Positions 49,612 to 64,000 of a stretch of 64,000 bases of DNA are shown in pieces. The position numbers and the translations under genes were made by a program. Position 1 is the first letter of the stretch, and every line of letters starts with the position of its first letter. The stretch covers positions 13,758,910-13,822,909 of the forward strand of contig NC_085006.1 in the NCBI RefSeq assembly GCF_963854185.1. Reading direction: 5' to 3'. The notes beneath the pieces were generated by a model. That model worked only from the letters and a program-made list of their open reading frames with translations, was not told the DNA's origin and searched no databases. Origin of the DNA: Sardina pilchardus (taxonomy: Eukaryota > Chordata > Actinopteri > Clupeiformes > Clupeidae).

Positions 49612-51429
49612 GATATCCCAGCTAACAATTTCTGGTTAGGAGAACGTTTTTAGAACGTTTTTTTCCTGGTTAGGAAAACGTTGCCTGAAAGTTGCGAAAG
49701 TTGCCACAAGGTTCCCCAGGAAAGTTTTCTTGACGAAAATACAACGTTTTTTTCTGGTTGTTTATTTTGGTTAGCAGAACGTTCTCCTACCCTTTAGGGA
49801 ACTTTACTATATTTGGTTGCATTAACGTTCCCCTAACCTCCCAGCAACAAAGTGTAAAGGGGGAAAAAATATGTAGAATTATCGTGACATCGAGGCATGG
49901 CTCCGCTGTACACTTGCCGTCTGCGGCGACAGCCTATCTGCAACCTGGGAGAGCGAACGTCTCTGATGATTAAGGCATTGATATTATAGGCTACCACACG
50001 CATGTCAATTCACTTACCAATAGCTGCTTGCTGAACTGCGACGAATACGGCTTGCTATCATTATTAAGTGTCAGCTAAGTATTTAAATGCGGTTAGGTCT
50101 AATTCTTTCTTGTCTACGGTGTCTTTTCCTATAATAAACGATTAGTCAGATCAAAACATAAGCAGAGCAGGCGCTAGCCTAACACACTGTTTCAACATTC
50201 AAAACAGGCTGTTTTTATTGCATCGTATGCCATTAAAAGTCCTCGGTTCAGAATTATGATGGATTTTGGTTTATTTTGTTTTAAATTGGGACTGGGAATT
50301 GTGGGATAGGCTGAGTGAATAGCACAGTAACATAGGCTGTAACTTGGACTACGTGTTAATATAAAACAATTCTCCCCCGGGAACATTGTGCTGTTTAAGA
50401 TGCAGTCTCAACGTTTGAGAAAGAATTCATTGGAGTCCTCATCATCATATTTTCATAACAAATAAAGCTTTAAAAACATGAATGCATTTGAGGTGCCACT
50501 CTAATCGATTATGGATTAATCCAAAACTATTCGTCAGATTAGTTAGCATGAAATCGTTGTGTGCCTGCCTGGACTATGGCTAGCTAGCTCTTCCACCCGG
50601 TTTACCCTGTACAGTGTTTTTTAAAAGCCTGTTGGACTTAATGGAACAAGTGCATGGAGAACGATGTGAAGAATGTGATCGATACCATACAGCCAGCCTA
50701 CGTGAGTAACTTTATCTCTGTGTTATCCAAATGTCTTAAAGTTAGCGAGGTTGAGTCTGCTAAAACACCAACACCCCAGAACTCACGGACCCGAGTTTCT
50801 AGCTTCTTCTCGCGCTGGCCCCTTTAGCTGACGTACGGACTGGCTCTGGTCGGCCGAATATCAATCCAACAGAGGGGGGAAGAATAGAATAGGGCTATAT
50901 GTCGATTTTGCAACAAATTATTCCGACTTTGCAGTGTGGCTGCTGGCCGTGTTCAATTGGAAACTCATAGAAACTCTGGGGCGATTTTCATCAATCAACC
51001 CCACGCACATAACCAGAGAATACCGATATGGTTATACAAATAAGATAGCCTACCTAAAAACAACTAAGTAGCAACGTTGTGTGAAAAGAGAAATGCAACC
51101 AGAATATAACGTTTTTTTCTTTAGTTGTAATAACGTTCGGAAAACTTTGATAACCTGGAGCTAACGTTCTCTCCAGGGTATTAGAAGGTTACTGATAAAC
51201 TAACCACAGGAGAACCAGCGGCTAACGTTATTTGCTTGCTGGGATTCAACCAGAATATAACGTTTTTTTCTTTAGTTGTAAAAACGTTAGGGGAACGTTA
51301 TTTGTTTTGACAACCTGGAGATAACGTTCTCTAAACGTTATTAGTAGGTTGCTGAAAAACGAACCATAGGGGAACCAAAAGCTAACGTTAGTGAAAGTTA
51401 GCAGAACGTTAATTGTTTGCTGGGATATC
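49612..51429. repeat. 1.8-kb DNA transposon relic with inverted ends
   Basis: Ends are GATATCCCAGCTAACAATTT at the left and, complemented, GATATCCCAGCAAACAATTA at the right. The right end carries two ~145-bp direct subrepeats, both with AACCAGAATATAACGTTTTT (51097 and 51248). AACGTT/ACGTTC words recur near both ends. The interior 49850-51050 shows no transposase, so it is non-autonomous. Inserted between serp1 and pcyt1a. Confidence 0.65.
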
Positions 51430-51759
51430 ACTCTTGCTTTGGATTCAGTGAATTCTTTCAGTGTCGTAAAAACTCTTAGTGCACATGCGAAACAACCTAA
51501 ATGGCTGGGTTACTGTAAGAGCTTGAGGGAAGAATGTGATTTGATTTAGATTAAACATGGACGGTCTTTAGCTACATTCTGAATTTGCCCATTAATGGGA
51601 GAAACCACAGTGTCTTCATTGTTACGTTGTTTCAGCAAGAATATGAGTTAAGTACAGATTATCCACTTCACGATAGGACATGTTTCTGACCAGTAAGCAT
51701 CGTTACAAATCAGGCGGCCAATGAACTACGCAGGACTGCAGTTACGGCGAACGCGTCCT

Positions 51760-51990
51760 CATTGTTCAAAGAGCCGACTACGTCACTTCCTCCAGAGAAT
51801 GTTAGTTGTAGTTCATGATGACCTGTCAAACGTATGGCCTTTATGTCAAACATATGGTTGTTTCTAATTAAATCTGCCAATTGCAAAATTGCTCTTAAAC
51901 GCATGAAAAGCTGGAACTATATAACAAGAACGTCAACATTGTGGGCATTTTTTCCTTTGTCAGCCATCTAACTCAACTACGCGTCTTTGG
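51760..51990 (+). promoter_or_regulatory. pcyt1a: Probable pcyt1a promoter and noncoding first exon
   Basis: TACGTCACTTCCTCC (about 51779-51793) gives CRE-like and ETS cores. TATATAA follows near 51917. A donor CTTTGG followed by GTAAGTAA is at 51990/51991. The coding exon at 52927 has an acceptor TGTTACAG, so a 5' UTR exon ending at 51990 is expected. Confidence 0.5.
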
Positions 51991-52928
51991 GTAAGTAAAA
52001 AAAGCTAGCAAGCTAGCTGCTGAGAGTAACGTTATAGTGCAGTTGACACATTATGCTACTCTGAAGTAAGATTAAACTCATTATTATGGAAAATGCCAGC
52101 ATTAGCTGTATGTGTTGGTCAGTTGAAAGTTCAGGGTGCATATTGCACCCACTCGGTAGCTATCTTAAAATTCTTTTGGCTAAGTTTTTGTTGACACTTT
52201 AGTCAACGGTAGCTCTCATGGATGTCAAGTTATAAGTTAGTGCGCTGTAACGTTAAGGATCTGCTGTTCGATGTGCGATATTTTTTTCAAAGCCGGTGTT
52301 AGTTGTTGAAGACCATTTGCATCAGTACTGATGGAGTTAGCTAATGATCTAAACTATTCAGATGTGGTAAAACAGCCTTCAGAGTGGGTGTGGTGTAGCA
52401 ACTTGTCACACCTATGCTATCTGTGGTCTCAATCAACATGGGTCGAGTTGAGTACGGTGGAATCATATATAACGTTAATCTTTCGCCCCCATTTTACCCA
52501 TGTTGGTTAATCTCAGACGATTCTGAGCGTGTCACCCCTCAGGTCAGGCACACAATGTAACAGTTGATCTGGAATTGAGGGTGGAATGAAATAGTGATTG
52601 TTCTCTCACTGCAACTCTTCAAGCAGGCAGTTGTGCACCCCCTCCCTCCTTAGCTGCCGCATTCCACGCCACTGCCACGTCATTCATTGGCAAGCTCTGT
52701 AACGTGACACAAACAAATAAAAAAAAAAGTCGTCCAACTAGTTTAAGTCGCTTTGTCACGGAGTATCGTGTAATTAAGATAACGTTTTAGAGCGAATCTC
52801 CATCGGTATGAACCAGCGTGTGGAGTGGCAGAAAATTTTCCATTTGAAAATCAGCGCCACCTAGTGCTCTCAGAATGCTTTGGTTTCATCTTTCTTACAT
52901 AATGCTCCAACTATCATCTGTTACAGGC

Positions 52929-55906
<2,978 letters not shown>

Positions 55907-56475
55907 GCTGACCGCCGATCGACCGCCGACCGATGCCTCTCTTCCTGTCACCTTCCTCTCACTCGCTCCCTCTCTCCAATCCCACTGTCGGCTTCCCTCT
56001 CTCTCAAGGCGATCTCACCCCTCCGTCCGTGTTGGAGTTCAACCGCATTCGCACACACACACGCACACACCTCAGCTTTGAACCACAGACGAGCGCAAAA
56101 GGGATCAAGCGCTTTTCCAAAATATTTTTTCCCTAATTCTTATCGGTTTCTGCCCTCTGTCTTGTCTTCCCTTCATCCACCTGGCTGGTGGAATTGTGTG
56201 CAGAGGTGAACTGTGAACTGTTTTTGGAGGCGGGAGTGTTCAAACGTCTTGTGGGCCTTTTGGGTCTTTGCGACTCTTTTTTTCCTGAACATTCCAAGCA
56301 CAAGGTGAAGGAGTGATATGGCGCGGCCCTGTTCTCGTCAAAGGTCTGAGGGGGGGCCCTCTAGTGGAAGAACTCATTCATTGCGGGGCTTTTTTTTTTG
56401 TTCTCTTTTGCCCAACCCTGTTGCAAACACACACACACACACACACACACCCTCTCTCTCTCACACACACACACT

Positions 56476-56519
<44 letters not shown>

Positions 56520-58854
56520 ATTCCTTTTATAATCCCTCCGACTCAGTCGTCGGCCACGCCTGACAGACTCTGTACCCCATTTGCCAAGGCCCATTGGCAA
56601 GACCACAACACAGTGAAATGGAGAGCGATAGACACTGATTGTTTGCACCGCTGCAGTGTCGGGGGCAATTCCACAGCCTTCTTGTTTTCTTTATTTCTCT
56701 CACCTCAAACGTATTACATTTCCGTGAGCACTCTAAAAATGATTTTAGTGGTGCGTGCCCCCCACCTTCTTTCTTTGTTGTACTACTACACCTGTTTATA
56801 GGTCACTGTTTTAGGCACATTTGTTTTGTCTTTACCTCTGTGTGAATGTTTCGTTCATGGCAGCCACTGTTCTTTTTATGGTCGCTTGAAATCCAGGAGG
56901 ATGTTAGCAGCTCTCACCTGTTTTTGGTTTGATTTCGTTCCAGTGGGAGTCCGAGCACGCTCCGCACATGTTGTGGTGGTACGGTCCACAGGGTGGGGTG
57001 AGGGGGGGGGGTCAGGGGATATTACACTCACGTTTTGCACACTGAAATGCACCATCATCTCGTCCTGTCGTCTGAATGCCTTCATTCCTGAACAAAGGCA
57101 GGGGTCCCATTCCAGACACTCGCTGTGGGAAGAGGATCTCCCTCCCTCCCTCCCTCCCTCCCTCCCCCATTTGGGTGGCAGGAACTAACTAGGGTTTGGG
57201 GACCGAGTGAGCAGAGAGAGTGAAGACTGGGGCATGCGTGTGTATTTTTTTTTGGTGTGGGGGGCACGAGGGGCTGTGCAAGGCAGGCAGGCAGGCCTCA
57301 GAACGTTTTTTTTCTCCCTACATGGAGTCGTGGAATGCTGGTCCTCCTCTGCTCCCCGCTGGGAGACACGGCGGTGCAGTGAAGCACTAACTTATCGCCG
57401 TGGCCAAAAAAGAGAGAGCGAGAGAGAGAGAGTGTACTCCATTATCAGTTACTCCCCCTGTTATCTGTAAGGTGCTCTCTCTCTCTCCTTCTGCCTCTCT
57501 CCCGTGGCTCTCTCTCTTTTTTTTAATGCTCTTAAAGCGAAAGCCTCAATACTCTTTTATCTTTTTCTCTCCCTTCCTGTACTTCCGTGCATCACCAAAT
57601 GTTTTAGCCTACGGCTGTGGGTCAGGAAGCCTTTTAAAAAAAAAAAAAACTCTCCTGACCATTATTTTTATTGATTAACATTTCTATGCATTCATGTTCA
57701 TCTTTTTTGCATTTTTAGTTCATAAATAATAGAAGAATGTAATTTCATGGGTTGAATGTTGAGATGCATGGCAGTGCTCTTTCTTTCTTTCCCTGCAGTA
57801 CTCTCTCCCTCTCCCTCTCTCTCTCTCTCCCTCTCTCTCTCTTCCTCCCTCTCTCGTTCCAGTCTGCAGTGGAATCGCTGTCTGTCTGTCTGTCTGTGTG
57901 TCCGTGTGAGCGCGGCTACATTCCCAAGCCAGGCACCAGCAGACACTGTTAAGCTCTCAGCAGTGTGGTGGCACCTCTCCAGGGCCTGTAGGGACCCATT
58001 TCCAAGCCACTGTTTACAATGCCCCGGCCCTGCCAGAGACAGTGTTAATCAAGAAGCGTGTGCACTTGCACTTGCGGCCAAAAACTAAATTGCCAGAACT
58101 AGCGCGGCGATCATGTAGGTTGTGTGTGTGTGAGTGTGAGTGTGTGAGTGGAGGGGGGGTGGAGGGTGAGTTTTTTTGTGATACCCTAAGCTCTCTTGGC
58201 ACTTGTGTGTGCGTCTGAGTATTGTGTGCCTGAACCCTTGTGCCCTCTCCCAGCCCAAGACCCAGCCAGACGTCTCGCGAGCGTCGTCACGTGACCACCA
58301 GCATTCCCCATGACCCCACTCCACCCCACGTTCCTCTCTATGTGCCAGTAGCTCACCTTAAAGCTACATTCCGGAACACTATATGCTGCCCTACGTATGT
58401 GCTATGTACTGATCTACAGTAGGTCAGTGGGGCTTACAGGATACACCAAAATAGGAGTTTCGAAGGGCTGCTGCACTATGGTCCTCTCTGAGGTGCTAGG
58501 AATGTTACTGTGCTGACTTCATCAGATATGAATTTTTCCATTCTGTCCCCCAGAAGCACTAAAAGTAAACGTTTGTGGAAGGGGCAAGTCTGCCCAGCTT
58601 CTCTGATGTAGTTTGAGCTCATAACGAGTCAAGGGACTATTAGTCATCTTGTGGACATCACAAATCCAAACACTGTAACTGAAAATGTAAACTACTCCTT
58701 TAGTCTGCACAGCTTCAGAAGTTATTCAAAGTGTATCTTTTAAACGTTTCTGTCCTGTGTGCCGCCTTTAGAATTCAGTCTTCCATTGACACTAGCAGTT
58801 GTTGCTTTTATGAACTGTGGAACCGAGGGATTAAAGGATGATATCGGTCAATGT

Positions 58855-58860
58855 AATAAA
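58855..58860 (+). terminator. Poly(A) signal of pcyt1a
   Basis: AATAAA on the plus strand in ATGTAATAAATG, four bases before the opposing minus-strand signal. Confidence 0.5.
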
Positions 58861-58863
58861 TGT

Positions 58864-58869
58864 TTTATT
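58864..58869 (-). terminator. Poly(A) signal of mmp23
   Basis: TTTATT on the plus strand (AATAAA on minus), ~1.08 kb past the mmp23 stop at 59947. Confidence 0.5.
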
Positions 58870-59946
58870 ATTGATTTCAGTTGCTCAGGTTTCTTTCCTG
58901 TGTATTAGTAGTAAGGATGTTGTCACTGCGAAACCAGTCAGAGTATTTCTAGTACATAAATTGGCACAACTGACTGACTGTTCTTGATCATCTTACATAT
59001 GCAAGTCAACAATTCACTGAAACAAATATACCTTAATTGCTATTCTTCTACATGCGTGTATCTCTTCTCTAACAACAAACACATCTCAACACATCATACT
59101 TGTAACAACAGAGAATAAACTAGCCTCTAACAAAATTAGCCCTTTTTCCAATTATGTCACATTTCTTCAGATCTTCTACTGTGCATTTCAGTGTACACAT
59201 ACAGAACAATACCGACCCACATCTGCACATAGGTATAGATTCAAACACATTTAAAATAATCCCTAACACAACATGAATGCCCATGACATTGTGGAACAGT
59301 GTATGGAGAAGAGGGATAGGCTAGGTTTCAGTATTTCTTTTGTTTCTCAATGGCTCTGTATTAGCATTTACCTTGAAGACCTACAGTAGGTTGATCTAAA
59401 GCCCTAACATGACTGACTTGTGCTCAGGATGTAGTCATTTATGTTTGCCTTGCAGTTTAGCAGAGACAGTCTCAGATATCAGCAGAATGCTGAACCACAA
59501 GGGAGTTAGTGGAACATAGAAATCAATAATGGAAAAAACAGGAACGGCATTCCACAGCTCTCCTTGTGTATTTTCTCTATGAGTATACATTGCAGAGAGA
59601 AGGTTCTCTGATAGAAATAACAGATGTCATTCACACAACTACATAAGACGGTCCATGGTTTGTTAGTCTTTTAAAAAATAAAGTAGACTCCTGATATTCG
59701 GCAGAAGTCGAGCTTCCTGACCATATCATTCCTACTGAAAACCCATGGGAGTTGGTATTCATGAATGACCACAAGTTTCTTGTTGATGAGATAAACTGCT
59801 GCTGAGATATGGTGACAAGACTTCAGACCACAGAACTGAAGTAGCAAAAGGTCTTCATGTCAGGCAATGGTTCAGCAGATGGAGGCACGACTACTGGACT
59901 TGTTTCTCCCTTTACTGTGCCTTTTTTTGACCCAAGCGGGCCCCCA
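58870..59946 (-). other. mmp23 3' UTR
   Basis: About 1.1 kb of AT-rich sequence with no plausible ORF between the mmp23 stop and the minus-strand AATAAA. Nothing else was recognised. Confidence 0.5.
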
Positions 59947-61080
59947 TCAGCTGTTGGACGAGCGCTCTGGCTTCAGACGGATAGCCCAAGAGTTGGCCGA
60001 GACCACGTTGCCACGGCGATGGACGCGGCAGGTGTAGGTGCCCTCGTTGAACTCGTTGGCTACGATGCGCAGGTCGCGGTCCTTCATGACTATATAGCCT
60101 GGGATTGAGGTGACGAGCTGCTCCCCATCTTTATACCAGCTACACCAAGGACAGACAGAGAGGACAGATCAGTATATAAAATAAAAACAAAAGCCAAAAA
60201 TAACCATCATCCTTTTTCACCTTGCTTTGAAAAACCCCTTCTTTTAGCCTTCAATAACAGATATTATTCTAAAACAGAATACCCTGAATCCCATCAACAT
60301 GTCATGAATTTGTTACCTGACTTTGGGGGGCACCTTGGCACTTTTCGTCCCGCAGCGGAAGCCAACCACTTTTCCACGGGGCACCATCTTCACCTTGACG
60401 TTGGCAGGGGGCGGAGTGGGTGTGCTGATGGCATCCAGAGGCTCTGAAAAATAAGAATAAAAAAAAAACATAAAGCCACCCTTAATTTGTCATGTTGTTT
60501 GCCAGATAAGGGGGGCACTGAGTGGGAAAGTGAGCTGGGTCTGATTTGGAATGGAGCCAGTGGATAAACACGCGCCAGGACGCACCCTCTCAGTCAGTTG
60601 CTGTCTCAGTGGGTACTGTTATTCTAGAGGCATGCAGTGCCGTCTAAACACATCCCGCCATGAGCGTGCTGTGTTGTTTTGGGGGAGGGGTTCTAATTCA
60701 GAGACTTGAGGCTGACGTGTATCAGAACATATAGGGGCAATTGCTCTGTCGCTAGTTTGGAGTTTAACACGGTTTTAAACTGGAATTGGAGTTGGGAGTT
60801 GGAGTTTAAAACCACGTTAAAGTCCAAACTAGTGACAGAGCAAATGCCCCATAATGTTTGTAGTGGTAAACATCACTGGGTGTGATGAGATGATCAGATG
60901 GTGAGTTATCATCCAATGTGGACGATTCTAGCAAGATTGATATTTTAGTGAACAAAAGGTGTTTACCGTAGCAAAGGTCACAGCGCTGAGGACAGTGTTT
61001 CTTCATGAAGCTCCTCCGCCTTTCACAAAAGCCCAACCTCGCCCAGGGCTCACAGACACGACGCTTGTCTTGGCAGCCTG

Positions 61081-61159
<79 letters not shown>

Positions 61160-62093
61160 AACAAACACAGAGATAATACACAGGTTTATACCATATACAA
61201 ACCAATTATTGTTTTGTTTCAAATACCTGTATGCATCACTGGACGCATGCACAAATGAGCAGTCCTGGAGTACAGGAGGTGGTTGCGTGTGAACTGAGGT
61301 AATGCGAGTGCCACGTATCTAGACTCTAAATACAGGCCTCTGAGGCAACTTCCTAGTCTGGCAGATCTGGGCACGCAACCATGAGGGAGCACCGATACAC
61401 TGCAATAACAAGGTAGCCAGTGGCTGCTTTTATCTCATGTTTATAGGGGAAGTGGAATGGAAAATCTCCAGAACAAAAAGGATATTCGGATAAGCTCCAT
61501 GGAAAACGAGGAATTGCGTCCTATATCTGCCGCTGTTATGCCTGGTGTCCTCGGGCTGTCGGCTGCTGAGTTACTGACCATAGAGTCTCTGGATGCCCCA
61601 GATGTCGTCCTGCGCGATGTTCCTCTGGCCGGTGTAGGTGGCGTTGGGGTGCATGAGGGCCTGCGGGTCTTGCGAGTGCCACAGGCCCAGGGCGTGGCCG
61701 ATCTCGTGGGCCGCCACCTGGACCAGGTCATTGAGCCACACACCTGAGCCAAGACCCAGAGGGTAGAGACACAGAGGCAGAGAGGGGAATAGACTGGTGA
61801 TCCAACATGCAAATCTGAAACAATACACTCTCTCACTCTCTCTCTTTCTCTCTCTGTCTCTCTCTCTCACACACACACTAACACACTCTCACACCAAGAG
61901 AATTACAGATCTTAAACCTGTACCTTGTTTCCAGCTGAAGCGGGACTTTCCCAGGATCCAGAACTCATGGTTGTCAAAGTGGATCTCCCCTCGCGGAGGC
62001 AAGAAGGCGTGGGCCAGCTCCCCATTCAGACCATCAAAACACGGGTGCAGTGGAGACCACCAGCAGTCCGTGTGATTGAAGGTATAGAAACCT

Positions 62094-62132
<39 letters not shown>

Positions 62133-63103
62133 AGAGGGATAGTGACAGTAAAGCTGTCCAGCTGGCCAGGTTTTCCACATTTCCAGCCAAAAAAATCACT
62201 ACATTTTAATTTCCGCTTAAGTGTATTGTTTCACGTTGTGACGCTCTCGCCTGATAGCTCACCAATGACGATGTCGGCGCTCTTGTTGGGGTTGGTGATT
62301 TCGGTGAAGGAGAGGGGGGACACGTCACTCCACTTAGTGAAAGCGATGCTGATGGCTTTACGCGTGTCATCTTTGTTCAACGTATTAGGGAACTTCGTAA
62401 TCCTTATTGACAGCACAGAAATCTCAATTATCCTTCAGGGTTAAGTAACAAGAAATTGTCTCCTCCCAATGTTCCCTCTATTCTCTCTCTCCATCTCTTT
62501 CCATCTCTCTCTCTTTTTCTCTCTTTTCACACATTCCTTTTCAAATAAACTTATATTCCTGCGTGGCAGTCTGCTATCAATTAAGCACATGGTTTTTATA
62601 TCTCTGGCCACCTCCCAGCAGTCTCCGAGTTCAAGCTCATTCTCGAAATAGCACTCGGCTCAAGTGCCCTCATTTATTTCTCTTTTCTTTCTCCTGCTTT
62701 TCCCCCCTTTTTCCCCCCTCAACTTCCATTTCCTGTTCTCATCCATCTGTGGACAACATTGCCGTCCTCTCTCTAATTACCCATCCTTTCACATCTCTCG
62801 CTTTTTCTCACAGCACCACCATCCCACCCCACCTACACCTACACCCTAAACCCACAGCCCTTTCTCTCCCCTTTGTCCTTCCTCCACCCCAACCCCTGCA
62901 CGTCTGCACCTCACACACACACCCCACCACCACCTCCTCCATCCTCCTTGGCTCTCTCACTTGTAGGTAAGGTTGAAGTGTTCCCACTTGTAGCCCAGGG
63001 GGTTGATGGCGTAGCGCTTGGACCTGGCCAGAGCCACCCGGGAATGCACGTCCGCCGGCGAGGGCACCTGGACGTAAGGGCGCGGCGAACGGACGACAGC
63101 CTC
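59947..63103 (-). CDS. mmp23: Matrix metalloproteinase 23 (5' part missing)
   Basis: Atypical type II transmembrane metalloprotease, released by furin. Exons: 62961-63103, 62263-62402, 61924-62091, 61579-61743, 60967-61077, 60317-60443, 59947-60139; all in phase. Order: propeptide end with furin-type site ARSKR just before YAINPLGYKWEHFNLTYK; catalytic domain with AFTKWSDVSPLSF, NHTDCWWSPLHPCFDG, GEIHFDNHEFW and the zinc motif VAAHEIGHALGLWH followed by a Met-turn (ALMHPNATY); ShK/cysteine-array domain (CEPWARLGFCERRRSFMKKH...CPQRCDLC), which blocks K+ channels in mammalian MMP23; and a C-terminal Ig-like domain (FRCG ... NEGTYTCRVHRRG) ending RSSNS. No hemopexin repeats, as expected for MMP23. 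The signal-anchor exon was not found before base 64000. For exon 62263-62402 the acceptor was chosen to match human YRILSFP spacing. Paralog letter (a/b) not assigned. Confidence 0.94.
60734..60850. repeat. 117-bp MITE in mmp23 intron
   Basis: GGGGCAATTGCTCTGTCGCT...GTTTAACACGGTTTTAAAC is mirrored by GTTTAAAACCACGTTAAA...AGTGACAGAGCAAATGCCCC. Both ends are flanked by ATA, a possible 3-bp target duplication. Short non-coding hairpin element. Confidence 0.7.
61081..61155. repeat. (CA)n abutting the mmp23 ShK exon acceptor
   Basis: About 37 CA units beginning three bases outside exon 60967-61077. On the transcript strand this is (TG)n then TATCAG and the exon. Confidence 0.9.
62095..62128. repeat. 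(CA)n abutting an mmp23 acceptor
   Basis: About 17 CA units directly outside exon 61924-62091; on the transcript strand (TG)n then TCAG and the exon. Confidence 0.9.
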
Positions 63104-63631
63104 CTGGAAGAGACGGAGCAAGAAGGGTGGTGTGGGTGGGGGATAAGGAGAGGGGTGGGGTGGGGTGGCACGCGGGGGGGGGGGGGGTAATGGAGAGAGA
63201 GAATTGGTTAGGCAATAATAGAAGAGTGTGTGTGGGGTGGGGGCAGGGGGGAGGGGGGAGGGTTGAAGCGAAAGTAGGGGTGGAGGGGCAATCCATCCTT
63301 TTTATTTGGACAGGCATTCTTTTTTACAAGATGATCTTCCCAGCACAGCAGGGTGCACTGAAGAGTGACCGCAGGAGACAGTAAAGAATATGAGAAATGT
63401 GTGCGATGACCTGCATTTAAGACAAGGCAATATTGAAGTAGACAGCATGCCGCAGAGCTAAGCCAATGAGGCAGCCGGCAGGGACAAGAGAAAGAGGAAG
63501 GAGTGCCTGTAACCCCCCCCCCCCATCATGGCAAATGGGTAGAGAGAAACCGACGCCAAAAATCACCAGTGTAATACAGTACAGATGTGGGACAGGGTAG
63601 ACCACACTCCTCCATCCCCACGGCTGTTCTT

Positions 63632-63679
<48 letters not shown>

Positions 63680-64000
63680 CCTCTCTGTCTCTCTCTCTCT
63701 CTCTTCCAGTGCCATTTTCCTTCCTCATGCGTGTCTATCGCCCTCTCTCTTTCCCTTTCTCTCTCTCTTCGGCCTGAGATATCTGTCGCCCACATGTGAG
63801 GAGAAGGACGGACAGCCTCGTCCCCTCCCCCAATGACCTTCAACACCTTTACTACACCAGTGCCCGACTGCCCACCTAGGACGAGCCTCCTGAAGATTTG
63901 TGTCGAGGAAAACCGCTGTGAAAGATTTGTCAAACATGGCTGTACTTGAAACTGCCCACAAAATACTGACAAAGAAAGAAAGAAAAACATGATTGTGAAG
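63104..64000. other. mmp23 upstream intron; no exon recognised
   Basis: Contains G-rich runs (63170-63260), a (CT)n tract at 63636-63702 and unique sequence. The minus-strand ORF near 63961-63870 begins with a hydrophobic stretch, but it has no clear donor in phase with the next exon and does not resemble an MMP23 signal anchor, so it is not called. Confidence 0.5.

Larger units (their letters stand above)
55907..58880 (+). other. pcyt1a: pcyt1a 3' UTR, ~2.95 kb
   Basis: No other gene is evident from the stop to AATAAA at 58855. Contains (CA)n at 56427-56517, poly-CT stretches at 57475-57530 and 57800-57860, and a TCCC run near 57140-57167. ORFs in it are low-complexity. Earlier poly(A) use is possible. 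Confidence 0.5.

Noticed and set aside
62403..62425. Longer upstream acceptors for the mmp23 exon at 62263-62402
   Set aside because: One gives an early stop; the other adds nine residues not expected from the family spacing between NLTYK and KFPNTL. The nearest acceptor fits best.
63526..63990. 154-codon minus-strand ORF with hydrophobic start, considered as the mmp23 signal-anchor exon
   Set aside because: It runs into an (AG)n repeat, and I found no donor in phase with exon 62961-63103 and no resemblance to the MMP23 N-terminus.

Overview
This is nuclear DNA from a ray-finned fish. Vertebrate split genes have GT-AG introns of about 70 bp to 12.6 kb. The spacer and intron DNA is crowded with (CA)n/(TG)n and (AG)n microsatellites, palindromic MITEs, a tRNA-derived SINE and a non-LTR fragment, a mix typical of teleosts. 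A clupeiform or other otocephalan is possible, but that is only an impression. All gene models below come from exon-by-exon reading; the exons join with consistent codon phase.

Layout. (1) 82-27275, minus: sik3 (salt-inducible kinase 3), from its start codon through the kinase and UBA-like regions into the regulatory tail; the 3' exons lie beyond base 1. Intron 1 alone is 12.6 kb. (2) 29195-32175, plus: a leucine-rich-repeat, Ig-like, single-pass membrane protein, most like LRRC66. (3) 33570-37884, minus: a DCUN1D5-type cullin-neddylation factor, tail-to-tail with lrrc66. (4) 41068-46808, minus: eif2a (WD-repeat eIF2A), complete at 582 codons. (5) 47369-48752, plus: serp1/RAMP4, head-to-head with eif2a across a 560-bp promoter. 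(6) 52929-55906, plus: pcyt1a, CTP:phosphocholine cytidylyltransferase alpha. (7) 59947-63103, minus: mmp23 (furin site, catalytic domain, ShK domain, Ig domain), whose first exon lies past base 64000 or was not recognised.

The genes are ordinary vertebrate housekeeping and signalling genes and do not form an operon-like system. serp1 (ER translocon stress protein), eif2a (alternative initiation factor) and pcyt1a (membrane phosphatidylcholine synthesis) are all related to ER stress or ER expansion. An exact GTCACGTGAC (CLEAR-type) palindrome sits between eif2a and serp1.

The observations most worth following: four 3' splice sites where a (TG)n microsatellite abuts the AG in place of a pyrimidine tract; a phase-perfect candidate cassette exon in sik3; a conserved LRRC66/DCUN1D tail-to-tail pair in which the DCUN1D gene has a DCUN1D5-like body but a DCUN1D4-like N-terminal extension; an in-frame 27-bp coding minisatellite in lrrc66; and several complete palindromic transposon relics. 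I found no rRNA gene, CRISPR array, bacterial gene or viral gene.
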